From assembly GCA_015179125.1 (NCBI GenBank), contig WHVA01000013.1, forward strand, positions 62,001 to 126,000: a stretch of DNA of 64,000 nucleotides. Reading direction: 5' to 3'. Position 1 is the stretch's first letter, and every line of letters starts with the position of its first letter. Made by a program: the position numbers and the translations under genes. The notes beneath the pieces are model-generated. The model searched no databases. It was not told where the DNA came from and saw only the letters and a list, made by a program, of their open reading frames with translations. Origin of the DNA: Gautieria morchelliformis. Taxonomy: Eukaryota; Basidiomycota; Agaricomycetes; Gomphales; Gomphaceae. Below are positions 13,046 to 24,337 of this stretch, one piece after another.

Positions 13046-14378
13046 ATGGCAGGTCCCACCATTAAACTGAACACTGGCGCAGAAATTCCCTTGATAGGGC
13101 TAGGAACTTGGCAGTCTAAACCGAACGAGGTGGCAAATGCTGTTGAATACGGTTTGAAGTGCGGATATCGGCACATTGATTGTGCTTGGTGAGTTCTTTT
13201 TTCTTAAACCGCTTTCGACCTGGAAAGCAAGCCGTATCAACCTATGCGCCGCTCAGGGCCTATGATAACCAAGAAGAAGTAGGAAGAGGCATCAGGGCGT
13301 CCGGCGTACCTCGTGACCAGATTTTCATTACAAGGTGCGCGAAACAAATTGGTCCTAATGGCCAGTCTTTCTGTCTCTAACCCACCATCCCCAAAAGCAA
13401 ACTCTGGTGTACTTATCATACCAGAGTTGAAGTAAATTTGGATGACACCCTTAAGCAACTCGGTACAGATTACCTCGATCGTAAGTACACTTGTGACGCC
13501 AGCCGGATCATATTGACATGTGGTATGAAAAGTATACCTGATTCACTGGCCTGTACCCGTAAGGTTTTCCTCTCTTCACATCTTCGCTTTCCTGAAAGAA
13601 TTATTTACCCCCTGCTGTTAGTTGAATCCAAACGGAAATCACTATAAGTTCCCTACGCTTCCCGACGGGACGCGTGATGTAGATCGATCTTGGTCTATTA
13701 GAGACACGTGGAAACAGATGGAGAAGGTCTACAAAGATGGCAAAGTGAAAGCCATTGGCGTATCTAATTTCTCCCAGATGATGTTGGAAAAGATCCTCCC
13801 CACGGCAGAAATTAAACCTGCAGTCAACCAGCTCGAATTACACCTTTACAACCCCCAGCACAAGCTCCTGGACTATTTGGCCTCCCAAGGAATCGTTCCG
13901 CAGGCTTATTCACCGCTAGGGCATGTATTCTGTAACATTTACTGTGTTAAACATTTAATGCTAGCGTCAATAGGTCTGCAGATGCTCCCCTCCTTGCTGA
14001 TGAAACCGTCGTAGCTTTGTCGCAGAAGTATGGTCTTGATGCAGCCACAGTCTTGTTGGGTTACCTTGGTACGTCGCTTCCTGCTAGATATTGCGAACAA
14101 CTTCGTAACCGTAGCGTAGTTGCCAAGAACGTAGTCACACTTCCTAAATCCGTGACCCCCTCCCGCATCGCCTCAAACTTACTAGGGCCGGTCGAGTTTG
14201 GGAAGCGAGTGGACAAAGCTGACCTGGAAATACTGGACAGTGTTGCCGCTAATGGTAAGCAGCAGCGATTCATAGTGCCACCATGGGTAAGCTTTCCGTG
14301 TCACCCTCCCCTACCATCTGATTATCATCGCGTTATATAAAGCCTGTGGAACTCGGGTTCGATAATTGGCGGAAGTGA
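13046..14378 (+). CDS. aldo/keto reductase, NADPH-dependent
   Basis: This reads as a TIM-barrel AKR of about 310 residues that reduces aldehydes or ketones with NADPH in the cytosol. The N-terminus [20 protein letters not shown] is typical. The catalytic tetrad is visible: Asp in YRHIDCAW, Tyr in [10 protein letters not shown], Lys in TSKLW, His in LYLIHWPV. Later motifs are [27 protein letters not shown] and [13 protein letters not shown] (cofactor phosphate-binding side), ending [11 protein letters not shown]. Seven or eight exons are needed. One is only about 25 nt, coding YLIHWPV. The intron after AYSPLG has a GC donor (gg|gcatgt). The closest families are AKR1/AKR2/AKR3 (glycerol or xylose reductase-like); the substrate cannot be told. 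Confidence 0.92.
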
Positions 14379-14558
14379 TTATATCGACAAGATTGAAGTA
14401 TTCTGGTAGCAGTAGAATAGTGAGAAGACAACATTTATCACATGATTCCTGGTTAAACGTCGGCCACTTTGGCTCTCCATGTGAAAGCTGCTGAGACTAA
14501 GGATATCACAGCTTCGCCAGCGCGCCAATCTCCATTCACATCAGCGGGCACCAGTCCA

Positions 14559-16923
14559 TTATAAGCCAATGCCTAGTCTCTCCCCCACCCCTAATAAACC
14601 CCCTACCCACGCAACGATGTATTTCACATTACCGCTTCCCATTTTGGCGCTGCCACTGCGGACACATTTGCCCCCTGGTGAGAAACCGTACAATGCAACC
14701 GCGACTCCAAGAAGAAGTACAACGCCAGCAACAACTGTCTGCCTGCGTACCATTCCATTCGCGATCCGAATAGGCAAACCCCGGCGCATTTTCTCTGAAT
14801 CCGACTCACGATTCCTGGGTCTTCTTGTAGGGGCAGACTCTTCCTCTTCCTCTTCTTGACTCAGGGGTAAAACGACATTGTCTCCACCCACAAAGGATTC
14901 TGCAACGTCATCCGGCAACCTTGCGAATATGTCTGGCATAGTCTGACCGTTTGGGTACAATACGCTCTGAACTCCGAACGTCTCCTTAAGACGAAGCGTC
15001 GGAGACGACGGAGGGTAGGCAGCAAACAGGTCGGATGCGTGACAGAGGAGCGCAGAGAGAGAGAGAGGTGAACTGTGCGGATTTTCATTGAATTTGTCGT
15101 GTAGAAATTGCGGTACTGAGCGTGAGTGAGACTGTGATTGCGATGGAGGCAGAGAACGTGTCTCCTCGGACATCTCGATGTCAGATCCTCCGGCAACGTC
15201 TGAAATAATGTCGTCAACCTCTGCAGACTCCATCCCAGCCTTCGAATTGCCGATAGAAATTGTCGCCGGAAACGATGTTGTTGGAGGTGAATTCATCGCC
15301 CACGAATTCGAAAGGGAGTCAGAGCTACGGATTAATTCTCCACCAAGCGCTTCATGGCCTGATATGTCCGTAGGGTGCTGCTCATCTAGTGTATGTAAAG
15401 CATCCAAGCTGTCTTCGGATCCGCCTTCATCTGCAGAAGTTTGTATCGCGTCCGTAGAACTACTGTGAGACCTAACGTGTCCGCGTTAGATACCCGTGTA
15501 GCATATTTGATCAAGGCATTTACGGAGATGACAGGTCATCCTCAGAGAGCGGCGGCATTGCCGACAGCACAGCGTGTATCATTCCCATGGCTTCGTCTCC
15601 CTCGCGTTCCAAAATGAGAACATCGGCCTTTCTACTGAGAATCACCTGAACAGGTTGTTCCCATCAAATAAACTTTGTCAGTGAAATAGTTCAAAACCAC
15701 AACATGGGACGGCAGAAAGGAAGACAGTACTGAAAGGACGTACAGCGGCCGCAAGCCATATGCAAGCGATGGGCTCCCGGGACAGCAGCCAATCAAACAC
15801 GTGTTGAATAAGGGGAAGGGTGGGCACATCATGCGCGAAAAGTGTCAAGAGGTTTGAGAGGGCATAGTACGGTAGGGGAGAACTTCTATACACGATGACA
15901 GCGCCAGCCCTTTGACGTCAGGGAATAGATTAAGGAGGGAATGGTTGTGTAGAACAACACACCTTTCCAAAACTTCGGCGTATGGTTGGTCGATCATACG
16001 TAAAAGGCGTTTCAAAATACTGAAACATGAGCGGCGTGATTCCCAGAGCTCTACAATTTCGCTGGACAGGACGACAAAACGGCCCTACCGTAATTGACCA
16101 ACAAGAGGTTCTAGGCCATTTCCCATAGAATCTCGGAGACGATGAAGACTAAGCTTCTCGGCACTTGGGAGCACGAGTTTCGGGGGAAGGCTCAAAAATA
16201 GTACCGTCACAATGTCGTGGTATCCCTACGACATTATTACATTTATGTCTCAGAATACAAGTGAAGGGTAGATGCCTCACCTGAAAATAACGGAGTGCTG
16301 GTCTTTTTCGAAGCACTCCAAGGATGATATCGTGAAGATCCTCTTGCAAATGCTTTCTATGATTCACAGCGCTTCCAGCTAAAGGGCAGAATGATAAAAG
16401 ATCAAGCATTTTGTCAAAAGAATGTCGAAACGTAGTCTAAAGAATACAGTTTACCTACGGGGTAGAGGATGAAGCTCCGGTCGGTGTCTAATTGGACCTG
16501 ATGCTCATCGGGGTGCGATATGTCGGTGGCACCGCTAAGACTGTGAGAAGAGATTCCATCGAGCGATGGCTCAGGAAAGCATCTAGATGCGTTTTCTGAG
16601 CCCGTCGATGCAGATGAACACTCAGTCCATGAATTGGAAAGACCGGTACGGCACACCGACTCCTCCTTATCAGAAACAGATGCATCTATATCCTTCGAAG
16701 AAAGTACACCTAACAAATATGGCCTAATCATAACCACAATAAGTTATGGCGACCAACTTGAAGCCGCGACCTACCACGCCTGGCTTCGTGCCTTGCCAAA
16801 CCCACCCGGAAGCAGGCTGAGCTGCTGCAGCTCTTGTAAGCTATTGTTGCGTATTGCAACCCGCACTGCTTGCTCCCGAGTAATTGACACAACGGGCCGC
16901 TCGCATGAGGATCCTCTAGACAT
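14559..16923 (-). CDS. TBC-domain Rab GTPase-activating protein, Gyp8/TBC1D20-like
   Basis: TBC proteins stimulate GTP hydrolysis by Rab GTPases; Gyp8 and TBC1D20 act on Ypt1/Rab1 at the ER-Golgi. From the start at 16923 the exons give SQAWPYLLGVL, HPDEHQVQLDTDRSFILYPV, HRKHLQEDLHDII, ALRYFQ joined to GYHDIVTVLFL, KLSLHRLRDSMG, GAVIVYRSSPLPYYALSNLL, FDWLLSREPIACIWLAAAV, and then LEREGDEAMGMIHAVLSAMP. The TBC arginine finger motif (I/V..D..R) is seen as LDTDRSF, and the Gln finger as YFQG. The long last exon is Ser/acidic-rich and ends in a hydrophobic segment (TVVAGVVLLLGVAVALYGF), a tail anchor as in TBC1D20. This is the Gyp8/TBC1D20 layout, about 600 residues. Confidence 0.85.
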
Positions 16924-18568
16924 GAAAGTGTAATCATGAACTGTGTCATACAGCGCCGGGTGTAATGACCCGGACTTCGCCGGAGCGGGTCCACAAGCGC
17001 CAATTGCAAAGGCCGAGCATTTGCTCCGAAACCGGCTAATTTTTTTGTTTTCAACCTTTTATATTATCCCAGACACGGCGCACAGACCCGTCCCTCAGGA
17101 TAAATAGACACGTACTTGGTTGTGGCTGGTAATCTGAAGATTCAGTCAGGGTCTGCTCTAAACCTACTTCTTACATTTTCTAGCCCAAGGCTTTGTTCCT
17201 GCCATGCGCACCTGTAGTGCTGACACCACCATGACTCCCGCTTTCGAAGTCACGGATTTCATCATGGCCATGTTGTCGTCCATAGACATCGACCAGGAGA
17301 TAAGAGACGAGCATCTCGAGCCTTCCGCCCCCGTCCCTTCAGTCGAGCCTACGGGTTACTATAGAAGCAAACAGAGTCAACTTACTTGTGACATGCATAT
17401 GATCCCACCAAATATGTCTCCCGGCTTCTCGTAGCATGCCTTCCACCAATGAATTCACCCTGGGGGTTTATTATCAGTATCTTATAAACTTATGAGCTGC
17501 CACAGCCAAGGAACGTTAAGGAGGTTCGAACGTGTATCCAGGGTTCCCCTTCCGCGATCATGGATACTCACGGTGGTGCGCAGCTCTAATCTCCCATCCA
17601 TATGCCCCTGCCCCGTCCTACGGATACCCGGCCAATTCCACCCTCCCTGGATATTCCGCGTAGTGCCCCGCTTCCCGCGCCTCCTTCCAGGTAGATTGAT
17701 GTCTATGGACGACCGCATGGCCTTGATGCAGAAAATCCATGACTTCGACAGCGGGTGTCGTGGTGGTGTCAGTAAGCATCACAGAGGCGGTTCGTGTGGC
17801 AGGACCAAGTCTGGTTAAAGCCGCATTATAAGAAGGTACAAGCGACGCAGCGTCGCAAAATCCGCCGTGCGCCTGAAGCCTCCACTTTCCCCAAACTTGC
17901 TTCACGCCTCGCCGCTGACCTAGCAGCCATGGTGGACACTCAAGCGTTCTGCCTTGGCCAACCTCACTGCCAATATGCGTGATACCAGGTGATACCCTAC
18001 AGGACGCACGAAGTGCCGGGGCTAAGGTCACGGCAGCACGGTGTTGCCGAACACCGAAACTTCACGGACGGAGACGCAACCGGACGGACGTGGTCATGAC
18101 CGGCGATCCTACGTCTTCGGAATGTCCAACAATCTCCTTGATGACATCTTTTTGGACCATTTCCAATCACCCTATTCCTGCACTATATAGTGCATCACCT
18201 GATCAGACAGATAGCGATACTTGACGCACACCATCACTTGATCGAAGGCAGAGGCCCTGCATTAGCAAATTAACTAGCCCCCCTAGCTGGCAGGTTTCAG
18301 ATCTAAAATTTGAACTAGTTGACCCACTGACTTGACCATTGAAGTCGTTTTACTTTTGGCAAGCCGCAAGAACGTTCTTGCGAAATAACAGACAGTCATG
18401 CATGAGTTGACTGCTACTTTCTGCGAAACATATCGGTAGTAACGCAGGAGTAAATATCTCATTGTGCACACGGTGGGTTGTATATTATTCTTCAAATAGT
18501 CGTCCCCGTTGGATCCGCTACCGCAAGGAATGTAAAGCTCCACTTTGGAGCACAAACAAACAAACAGA
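16924..18568. other. intergenic with a diverged inverted duplicate
   Basis: About 1.6 kb. It holds two related segments in opposite orientation, 17195-17290 (+) and 17698-17807 (-). Nothing else was recognised. Frames on both strands in this stretch have no family motif. Confidence 0.4.
17195..17807. repeat. diverged inverted duplicate, possibly gene relics
   Basis: The segment 17195-17290 on the plus strand and 17698-17807 on the minus strand share a roughly 95-bp block. Matches include cctgcca.., ctgacaccacca, cccgct.tcgaagtca.ggatt, and gtcgtccatagacatc. In the first part both copies translate in the same frame to similar peptides (DTTMTPAFEVTDF and DTTTTPAVEVMDF), after which the frames diverge. 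They may be relics of a duplicated short gene or a dispersed repeat. No function is assigned. Confidence 0.5.
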
Positions 18569-21323
18569 TCAGTTTCGTGAACATTGAATGATACGAGAGC
18601 GGCGTACAAATTGAATAGCATCAGACTCCGTGCCTTGTGGGCTGATCACCGACAGATCAGCGAAGCCAAATTGGTTCGTGGTATTATCAAAGGTATACGA
18701 CCACACCTCCGAGAATATTTCTAATTTACATTATGTTATCATAGGATTGATATGTGATGTATAGGGGGAAGGGGCACGCACGAGACCGGCCACCATTGAT
18801 CGACGCCCAAAGACTTGTTTGCGCAGCCTTGAGGGAGGATACAAGTGACTTATTGGAGCACCATGAGGGTGTAACGCTCGGGGCTGGTTCCAGGTCGATG
18901 CTCATGGTGCTGTTATCGCAGAACTAATGAAAGTAAATTGTCAACCCCTGAGAGAATAAGTAGGAAACTTGAAATGGCGCATACCTTGAGTTGACGAGCT
19001 AGACCTGCCGCCATGAGGGCCTGTTGGAACGACCATACAACGGTACCATGGCTAGGACAAGGTATATAAGCCCCAGCCCGGTATGATAAATGAACAGGGA
19101 CGGTATTACTATGCACCACGATCTAATACGTCGATTTGTGTGCGGTTACTGGACAGGGCGGGGTTGGCAACGAGCATCCCAATGTTTGTAAGAAGACCTT
19201 AGTTTTCAAGTCAGTAAGGGAAAAGGAGTGAGTTGTAAAATAACCTTTAGGATATGGTTGAAGAAGCTCCACAACACGCTGCAGCAGTGGGCTGGATACG
19301 TTTGAGGCGAACAAAAGACCAAAACCAAGGTCGCTATGCATCACCTGGTCCGATAGACATGAGCGGTTCACCTTGAATCAGAATGATAAAGAAAAAACAA
19401 TTACATCCACAGGTGTGCCATCATCTTGTAGGGATAATGCATAAAATGATACATTCTTGGAACTGACTTGTGAGCCTAACAATGCATCGCTAAGATTAGT
19501 CTGCACGACAAAGTCTTTCCATCGAGACTCTGCCGTGGGAGCATTTACTTCCACGTTAAATAGCTCAGTCGCATGTGCCTCCCACACATCTGCGTATCGT
19601 GCCGCCTGCACACCGGCATCAGGCTGATTTTCAAGTACCAAAATCCCTGATTGCGTCAACCTTGTCAGAGCACGGAGTGCTGCGGGTACCAGCGCAGTAT
19701 TCACATCGAAAGGGATCTGGCCGTACCCTAGGCCTTGATTCGAGTCGCGCCAATTACCCACAGGTTGTCCTGGCCGAAGGCGCAGCAGGTTAGAAGCGTG
19801 AGGGCTATTGGCAAAAGGGATGGCGCGCCCGAGGATATAGGCAGCGTTGCGTGCGAGGAGGTCGTGGTATGAAATATTGATGTTGGTATTGTTGAGGGTC
19901 GCGGTGCGAGATAGGAATGCGCTTGCGCGATTATGACCTTGTGGAAGGTCTAAGAAGTAGTGTGCGATTGTAGGGAGAACATAAAGGTCCGTGTCGATCA
20001 TCCTGGTCCCCAGTGGGTCAATTATAAGCATTCAATTGCAGCACAAGATGTAATTATTACTTGTAGTCATAGAATGGTGTGTCACCTAGGAATGACATAT
20101 TATTCTGGATGTTGATGAATGACGCATAGTCGCCAATCGTCTCTTCGTGGCAGGCGGCGCCGGTAGAGTTGAGACGTTCAAGTACAGCTCCCAGAATTGA
20201 CTCTGAAGCTTCAGAGGTGAAAATAGGCATAAGCAACCTCAGTGCGATGAGGGTATCCTGGACGAGAAGGTCAAAGTGAAATCTAGATGTGGTTAAAAGA
20301 ATATGTACTCGGCCGAAGTATGTTAAGAAACGCCAGCCACCCGCAAGGCTTTTAGACGCATACGTTAAGAAGCTGATCTAGAACGACATTCAGCATGTAG
20401 ATACGCTACGTGATATATCTGAGCATGCCTGCTGAGCGTTTACATTCGTCCCACTCGCCAGCCCTTGAAGAGCTTTCGCGCCCACTGCGTTGGCTGCTTG
20501 GGACGGGTCCAGGAACAGTGACGAGGTTCCCAATCCCGGGAACGTAGTTTCATTGCAGACAACCATCCAGGAGATCGTTCCAAGTGAACTTGGATTCAAT
20601 AGTTTGAATAACACAGTAGGAGGGGTGAATGTGCCATTTGTGGAGGGTGTGATATTAAAAACCATGTTGTTCTGGGCGGAGAGGATGAAATCCAGCGAAT
20701 GTGTTGAGTTGATCCAGTCGCGATGGAGATGCAGGTAAGAGCTGTTAGCTGCTGCAACTGTATAATTGAATATCTTGTGCTATAGATGAGAGATAGTCGA
20801 GTGGAAGATTGTCAAACAGCACCTCATGCATAGTTCCATTTCCTTCGACACTGCCGGGCCAGATTCGAGAACTGGACAACAAGAAGTCAAATGAAACATA
20901 CTAGTCACGCATAGCACGGACATCTCCCAGGATCGTAACGCCCATAGTCGCATCTGTACTAAAGGACATGTATCCTTGCACACCGACATTGTTGAAACCG
21001 CCTGTAGCATCTTGCAAGGAATTGTTGACCAACTGCACAGACAATCTCTCGCTGCTGTTCAGAGGAAGGAAATAGGACAATGCGCCGCTGTTCCCTGCTG
21101 GCGTGGCCGCAACAAAACGCTGCGGCCTGTCGGTGACATTAGAGCTTGTAAAGAGGACTTGTACAGCCGTGATATTTGAGCGCCATAGATAATTGTCGTA
21201 CCCTCCACTCGTCAAGTGCAGATTCAAAATGTCAGAGTTTTGAGAAGCCACCCCAGAGAGGGACAGAAGAAGCGCAGCGAGACATGCAAAGACGCGTCTA
21301 GGACGCGCTTGGACTAGATGCAT
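18569..21323 (-). CDS. secreted six-hairpin glycosidase-like protein
   Basis: The ATG at 21323 gives a signal peptide (RVFACLAALLLSLSGVAS) followed by a beta-rich N-terminal domain (AATPAGNSGALSYF, VQGYMSFSTDATMGVTILGD, VRAMRD). The catalytic-type helical domain follows: RDWINSTHSLDFILSAQNNM, GGWRFLTYFGRDTLIALRLL, ETIGDYASF, DTPFYDYK, IDTDLYVLPTIAHYF, NWRDSNQGLGYGQIPFDVNT, YHGTVVWSFQQALMAAGL, then EVWSYTF and GTESDAIQF. This is the layout of fungal secreted proteins annotated as glycogen-debranching-like or six-hairpin glycosidases. GRDTL and the WRDSNQG acidic residues are candidate active-site positions. At least ten exons are needed. The one after NAQQ appears to use a GC donor. The substrate is unknown. 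Confidence 0.78.
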
Positions 21324-22270
21324 GCCAGCCGAGGTAGTGTAGAACAAGAGCACCTCAGAAATTGAGGCACTGCCGTTAAATAAAGCTCCTGGTTGTTTCT
21401 TAATCCCCAGTCAGGTGAGTGACGTACTTCAATGCAAGAAATCCGCCAGGCGGTCTTAGAAGAGGTCAGCTGCCACCCTCCATCCCGCGAGTAGCCGGTG
21501 CAATGGAAGGAGGTATCGCCAAGTTTCGGTGTCCATAATCTAAGTACAAGAATCTTCCGCGTGACTGACTGTCGACTCACCGCAGGCTCAAACGTTTAAA
21601 CGCAACTCCTACGTTTATGGTCACTTGAGCATCAAATTACGGCGCTGTGGAAAAGGGCCATTCAGCCGATGACCACGTCACCTCGGACATCGGACAACAG
21701 CACACAGATACACCGTAATAGATTATATGGGCGTGTTTTACCGTCTCTGGTGTGTGCTACGGGCTCATGACGAGGCGTACATATATCCCAGAATCATCTG
21801 TGGTTCTGACATGGAAAAATGAATAATGTCTCCTGGGAATGCAATTCTGTCTCCGCCAAACAGCCTGTTGTTAAAAGCTTGTTATTCATTATTATGCCTT
21901 GCTTCTGACATAGACGTTTGGGCGCTTGTGCCACAATCTATACTAACGTGACGAGGAGCATGTGGAACAACGACAGTGCCACGGGGCACCTGCGATGACG
22001 TTGGGAGCGGCAGCTGTAACTATTATTGTTATTCTTATAACGAGGCCTGAGGCCGCCATGGCCTTGTAGCCGTCCATAATTCTCGCTTAGTCGCGCTAGC
22101 TGGAAGATAGATGATCATGGACAGTAATTTGGCAGGATAACGTTACTTATGCCAAAGGAAGTACACATATCATATGGTCTTATTTTGTTCATGCGAAGTA
22201 GAAGCATGCACTACCTTCCGCCTCTGCCAGCAATCCTTAGCATGCCCCCATCACAGGCTCATCCACGCAT
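21324..22270. other. intergenic, nothing recognised
   Basis: About 950 bp upstream of the glycosidase-like gene and downstream of rps13. It must contain the promoter of the former and the 3' end of the latter. No other feature was seen. Confidence 0.4.
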
Positions 22271-22837
22271 CTATGCAATGAGTGTAGATGCGGTGGCCGA
22301 ATCATATTTGAAAGTCGGGGGAATCTGCTGCTTGGTCTTGTAGTACCTGGCCAAGCGATGAATGCGCGATTCGATTAAAATAAGCCGGAATTTCGAGTCC
22401 TTGTCTTTCCTGTTGACCTCCAGGTGCTTGCGTACAGCAACTGCCTTTTTGACAAGGTGCCAAAGGTCCTCGGGGATAGACGGTGCGAGTCCTAAAAGAA
22501 GGTTAAATATCGACGACACAGATAATCTAGAAAGAGCATTGAACACACCGTTGGATTTCAAGACCCTAAGAATCTTGTTTCCAGTCACAAATCGTACTTG
22601 TGGTACCCCGTGCGAATCACGAAGAGTAACACCGATCTGGGATGGGGTGAGGCCCTTGCGGGCGAGTTTTATGATATGGTCAATGACATCTTCTGGGGAG
22701 GTCTTGAGCCATGTTGGGGGAGCACGACGATAGGGGAGGGCAGAGGACGCTGGTGAGAATAGTCAGATAAATCAACAAGTTTCATTCGAAACTGTAGACG
22801 CACAAATGCCCTTGCCGGGAGCATGCATACGACCCAT
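22271..22837 (-). CDS. rps13: 40S ribosomal protein S13 (uS15)
   Basis: The start at 22837 gives [16 protein letters not shown] intron of about 50 nt then joins to [17 protein letters not shown]. Exon 2 carries the uS15 core ([40 protein letters not shown]). A second intron (about 57 nt) leads to [40 protein letters not shown] and the terminal [19 protein letters not shown]. The product is the usual 151-residue length and is a small-subunit component. Only 322 bp separate its start from that of rps6, suggesting a shared divergent promoter for co-expressed ribosomal genes. Confidence 0.97.
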
Positions 22838-23159
22838 GATGAACTGGAACGTAGTCGAGTACTCAACATATCAATCGCGTTCAGGATAGTGGTTAGTAAC
22901 TCACGTAGTTGAAGTGACCGGGAGTCTTGAGGAGGGTTGTTCGTGCGAGTACGCTTTCGCAAAATGAAGTCCGCGCTGGCTGAGGTAAGCAACTGTAACA
23001 GTTTCTGCGTTCGGGCTCCGACTGCTATCCTCAACTCTTCAAACTATCGAACATACTCCCCGACCGCGACGGGGCCTCCTAGTTTTAGTTCTCAAGGTAT
23101 GCATGGCTCTAGCATATGTCATGATCAATAAATACTAAGGAGATGGAATTCGTTACAGC
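22838..23159. promoter_or_regulatory. bidirectional ribosomal-protein promoter region
   Basis: This 322-bp gap lies between the divergent start codons of rps13 and rps6. Both encode 40S subunit proteins needed in equal amounts, so a shared promoter is likely. No canonical TATA box was picked out. The layout is seen; co-regulation is inferred. Confidence 0.5.
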
Positions 23160-24146
23160 ATGAAGCTCAACATCGCGAGTATGTTGAGATACTGCCCCCT
23201 CCGGGAGTTCGTCTAACTTATTTTACAGATCCCGCAACCGGGGAACAAAAGACCATCGACATTGATGATGAACGCCGAGTGTACTTATGCTCATGTTCAA
23301 CCATACACTTGGTGCTGACGCTTCATCTTCCAGTCGTATCTTCTATGACAAGAAGATGTCTCAGGAGGTCGCTGCCGACGCTATAGGAGACGAATTCAAG
23401 GGCTATGTCTTCCGTATCACTGGTGGTAACGACAAGCAAGGTTTCCCGATGAAGCAGGGTGTGCTCCTCCCCAGCCGAGTGAAGCTTCTCCTCTCGGACG
23501 GGCACTCGTGCTACCGTCCCCGTCGCACTGGTGAGCGCAAGCGCAAATCAGTCAGAGGCTGTATTGTTGGTCCCGATATTGCTGTCTTGTCGTTGGTCAT
23601 CGTCAAGCAGGGCGAAAACTCGCTCCCTGGCCTCACCGACAATGTCCTTCCCAAGAGACTTGGTCCAAAGCGGGCGACCAAGATTAGGAGGTTTTTCAAC
23701 TTGAGCAAGGAGGACGATGTTAGAAAATATGTTGTCAGACGTGAGGTGAAGAGTGCGAAAAAGGAAAATGCTAAGCCTTACACTAAGGCGTAAGTGATGC
23801 GTCGTTCACTGTCTAGTTCTTCTATAATACCTCATTCAGGCCTAAAATCCAACGTCTTGTTACACCCATGCGTCTCCAGCGCCGCCGCCACCTCCGCAGC
23901 CTTAACCGCAGGCGCATGGACCGCCAAAAGGAGCAGAAAGCAGAATACGAGTTCGTGGCTCCTTTTCATCATTCAATTGTCCTCTTAATATGAAGATTCC
24001 ATTAGGACGTTGTTGGCCAAGCGTGCTGCAGAGAAGAAGCAAAAGGTGGCGGCCGTCAAGGCCTCCCACAAGGGTGCCAAGTAAGCTTTATTGTATTTTA
24101 CTGACAGTCGACCATATTGACCTTTATTAGGCCTACCGCTGCATGA
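23160..24146 (+). CDS. rps6: 40S ribosomal protein S6 (eS6)
   Basis: Exon 1 is short (MKLNIA plus one base) and is followed by a GT-AG intron. Exon 2 gives [18 protein letters not shown], exon 3 gives [37 protein letters not shown], and the conserved [19 protein letters not shown], then later [10 protein letters not shown] and [15 protein letters not shown]. Further exons add [20 protein letters not shown] and [12 protein letters not shown], and the last exon ends with PTAA. All junctions keep frame. The product is a small-subunit ribosomal protein that binds rRNA. The C-terminus lacks the RRxSS type phosphorylation site familiar from yeast and animal S6; it ends [12 protein letters not shown]. 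Confidence 0.96.
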
Positions 24147-24337
24147 GTCCATATTGTTTGACGATAGTTGTAGTGTTTTGTCATATGGTATACATGCAAC
24201 ATGTCTTCTTCTAACTGGACGGCTTCTAGAGAGAATTACAATGTTCAAGTATCATGCATCACATAGAGTCTGAATAATTGCAGCCGAAGCAGAATTCCTT
24301 AAAGCGTGTTTATGTATATGCTGCACGTCCTACCGGG

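Noticed and set aside
18840-18910. Inverted repeat agcaccatgag/ctcatggtgct
   Set aside because: It lies inside a coding exon of the glycosidase-like gene and is short; not needed to explain the region.
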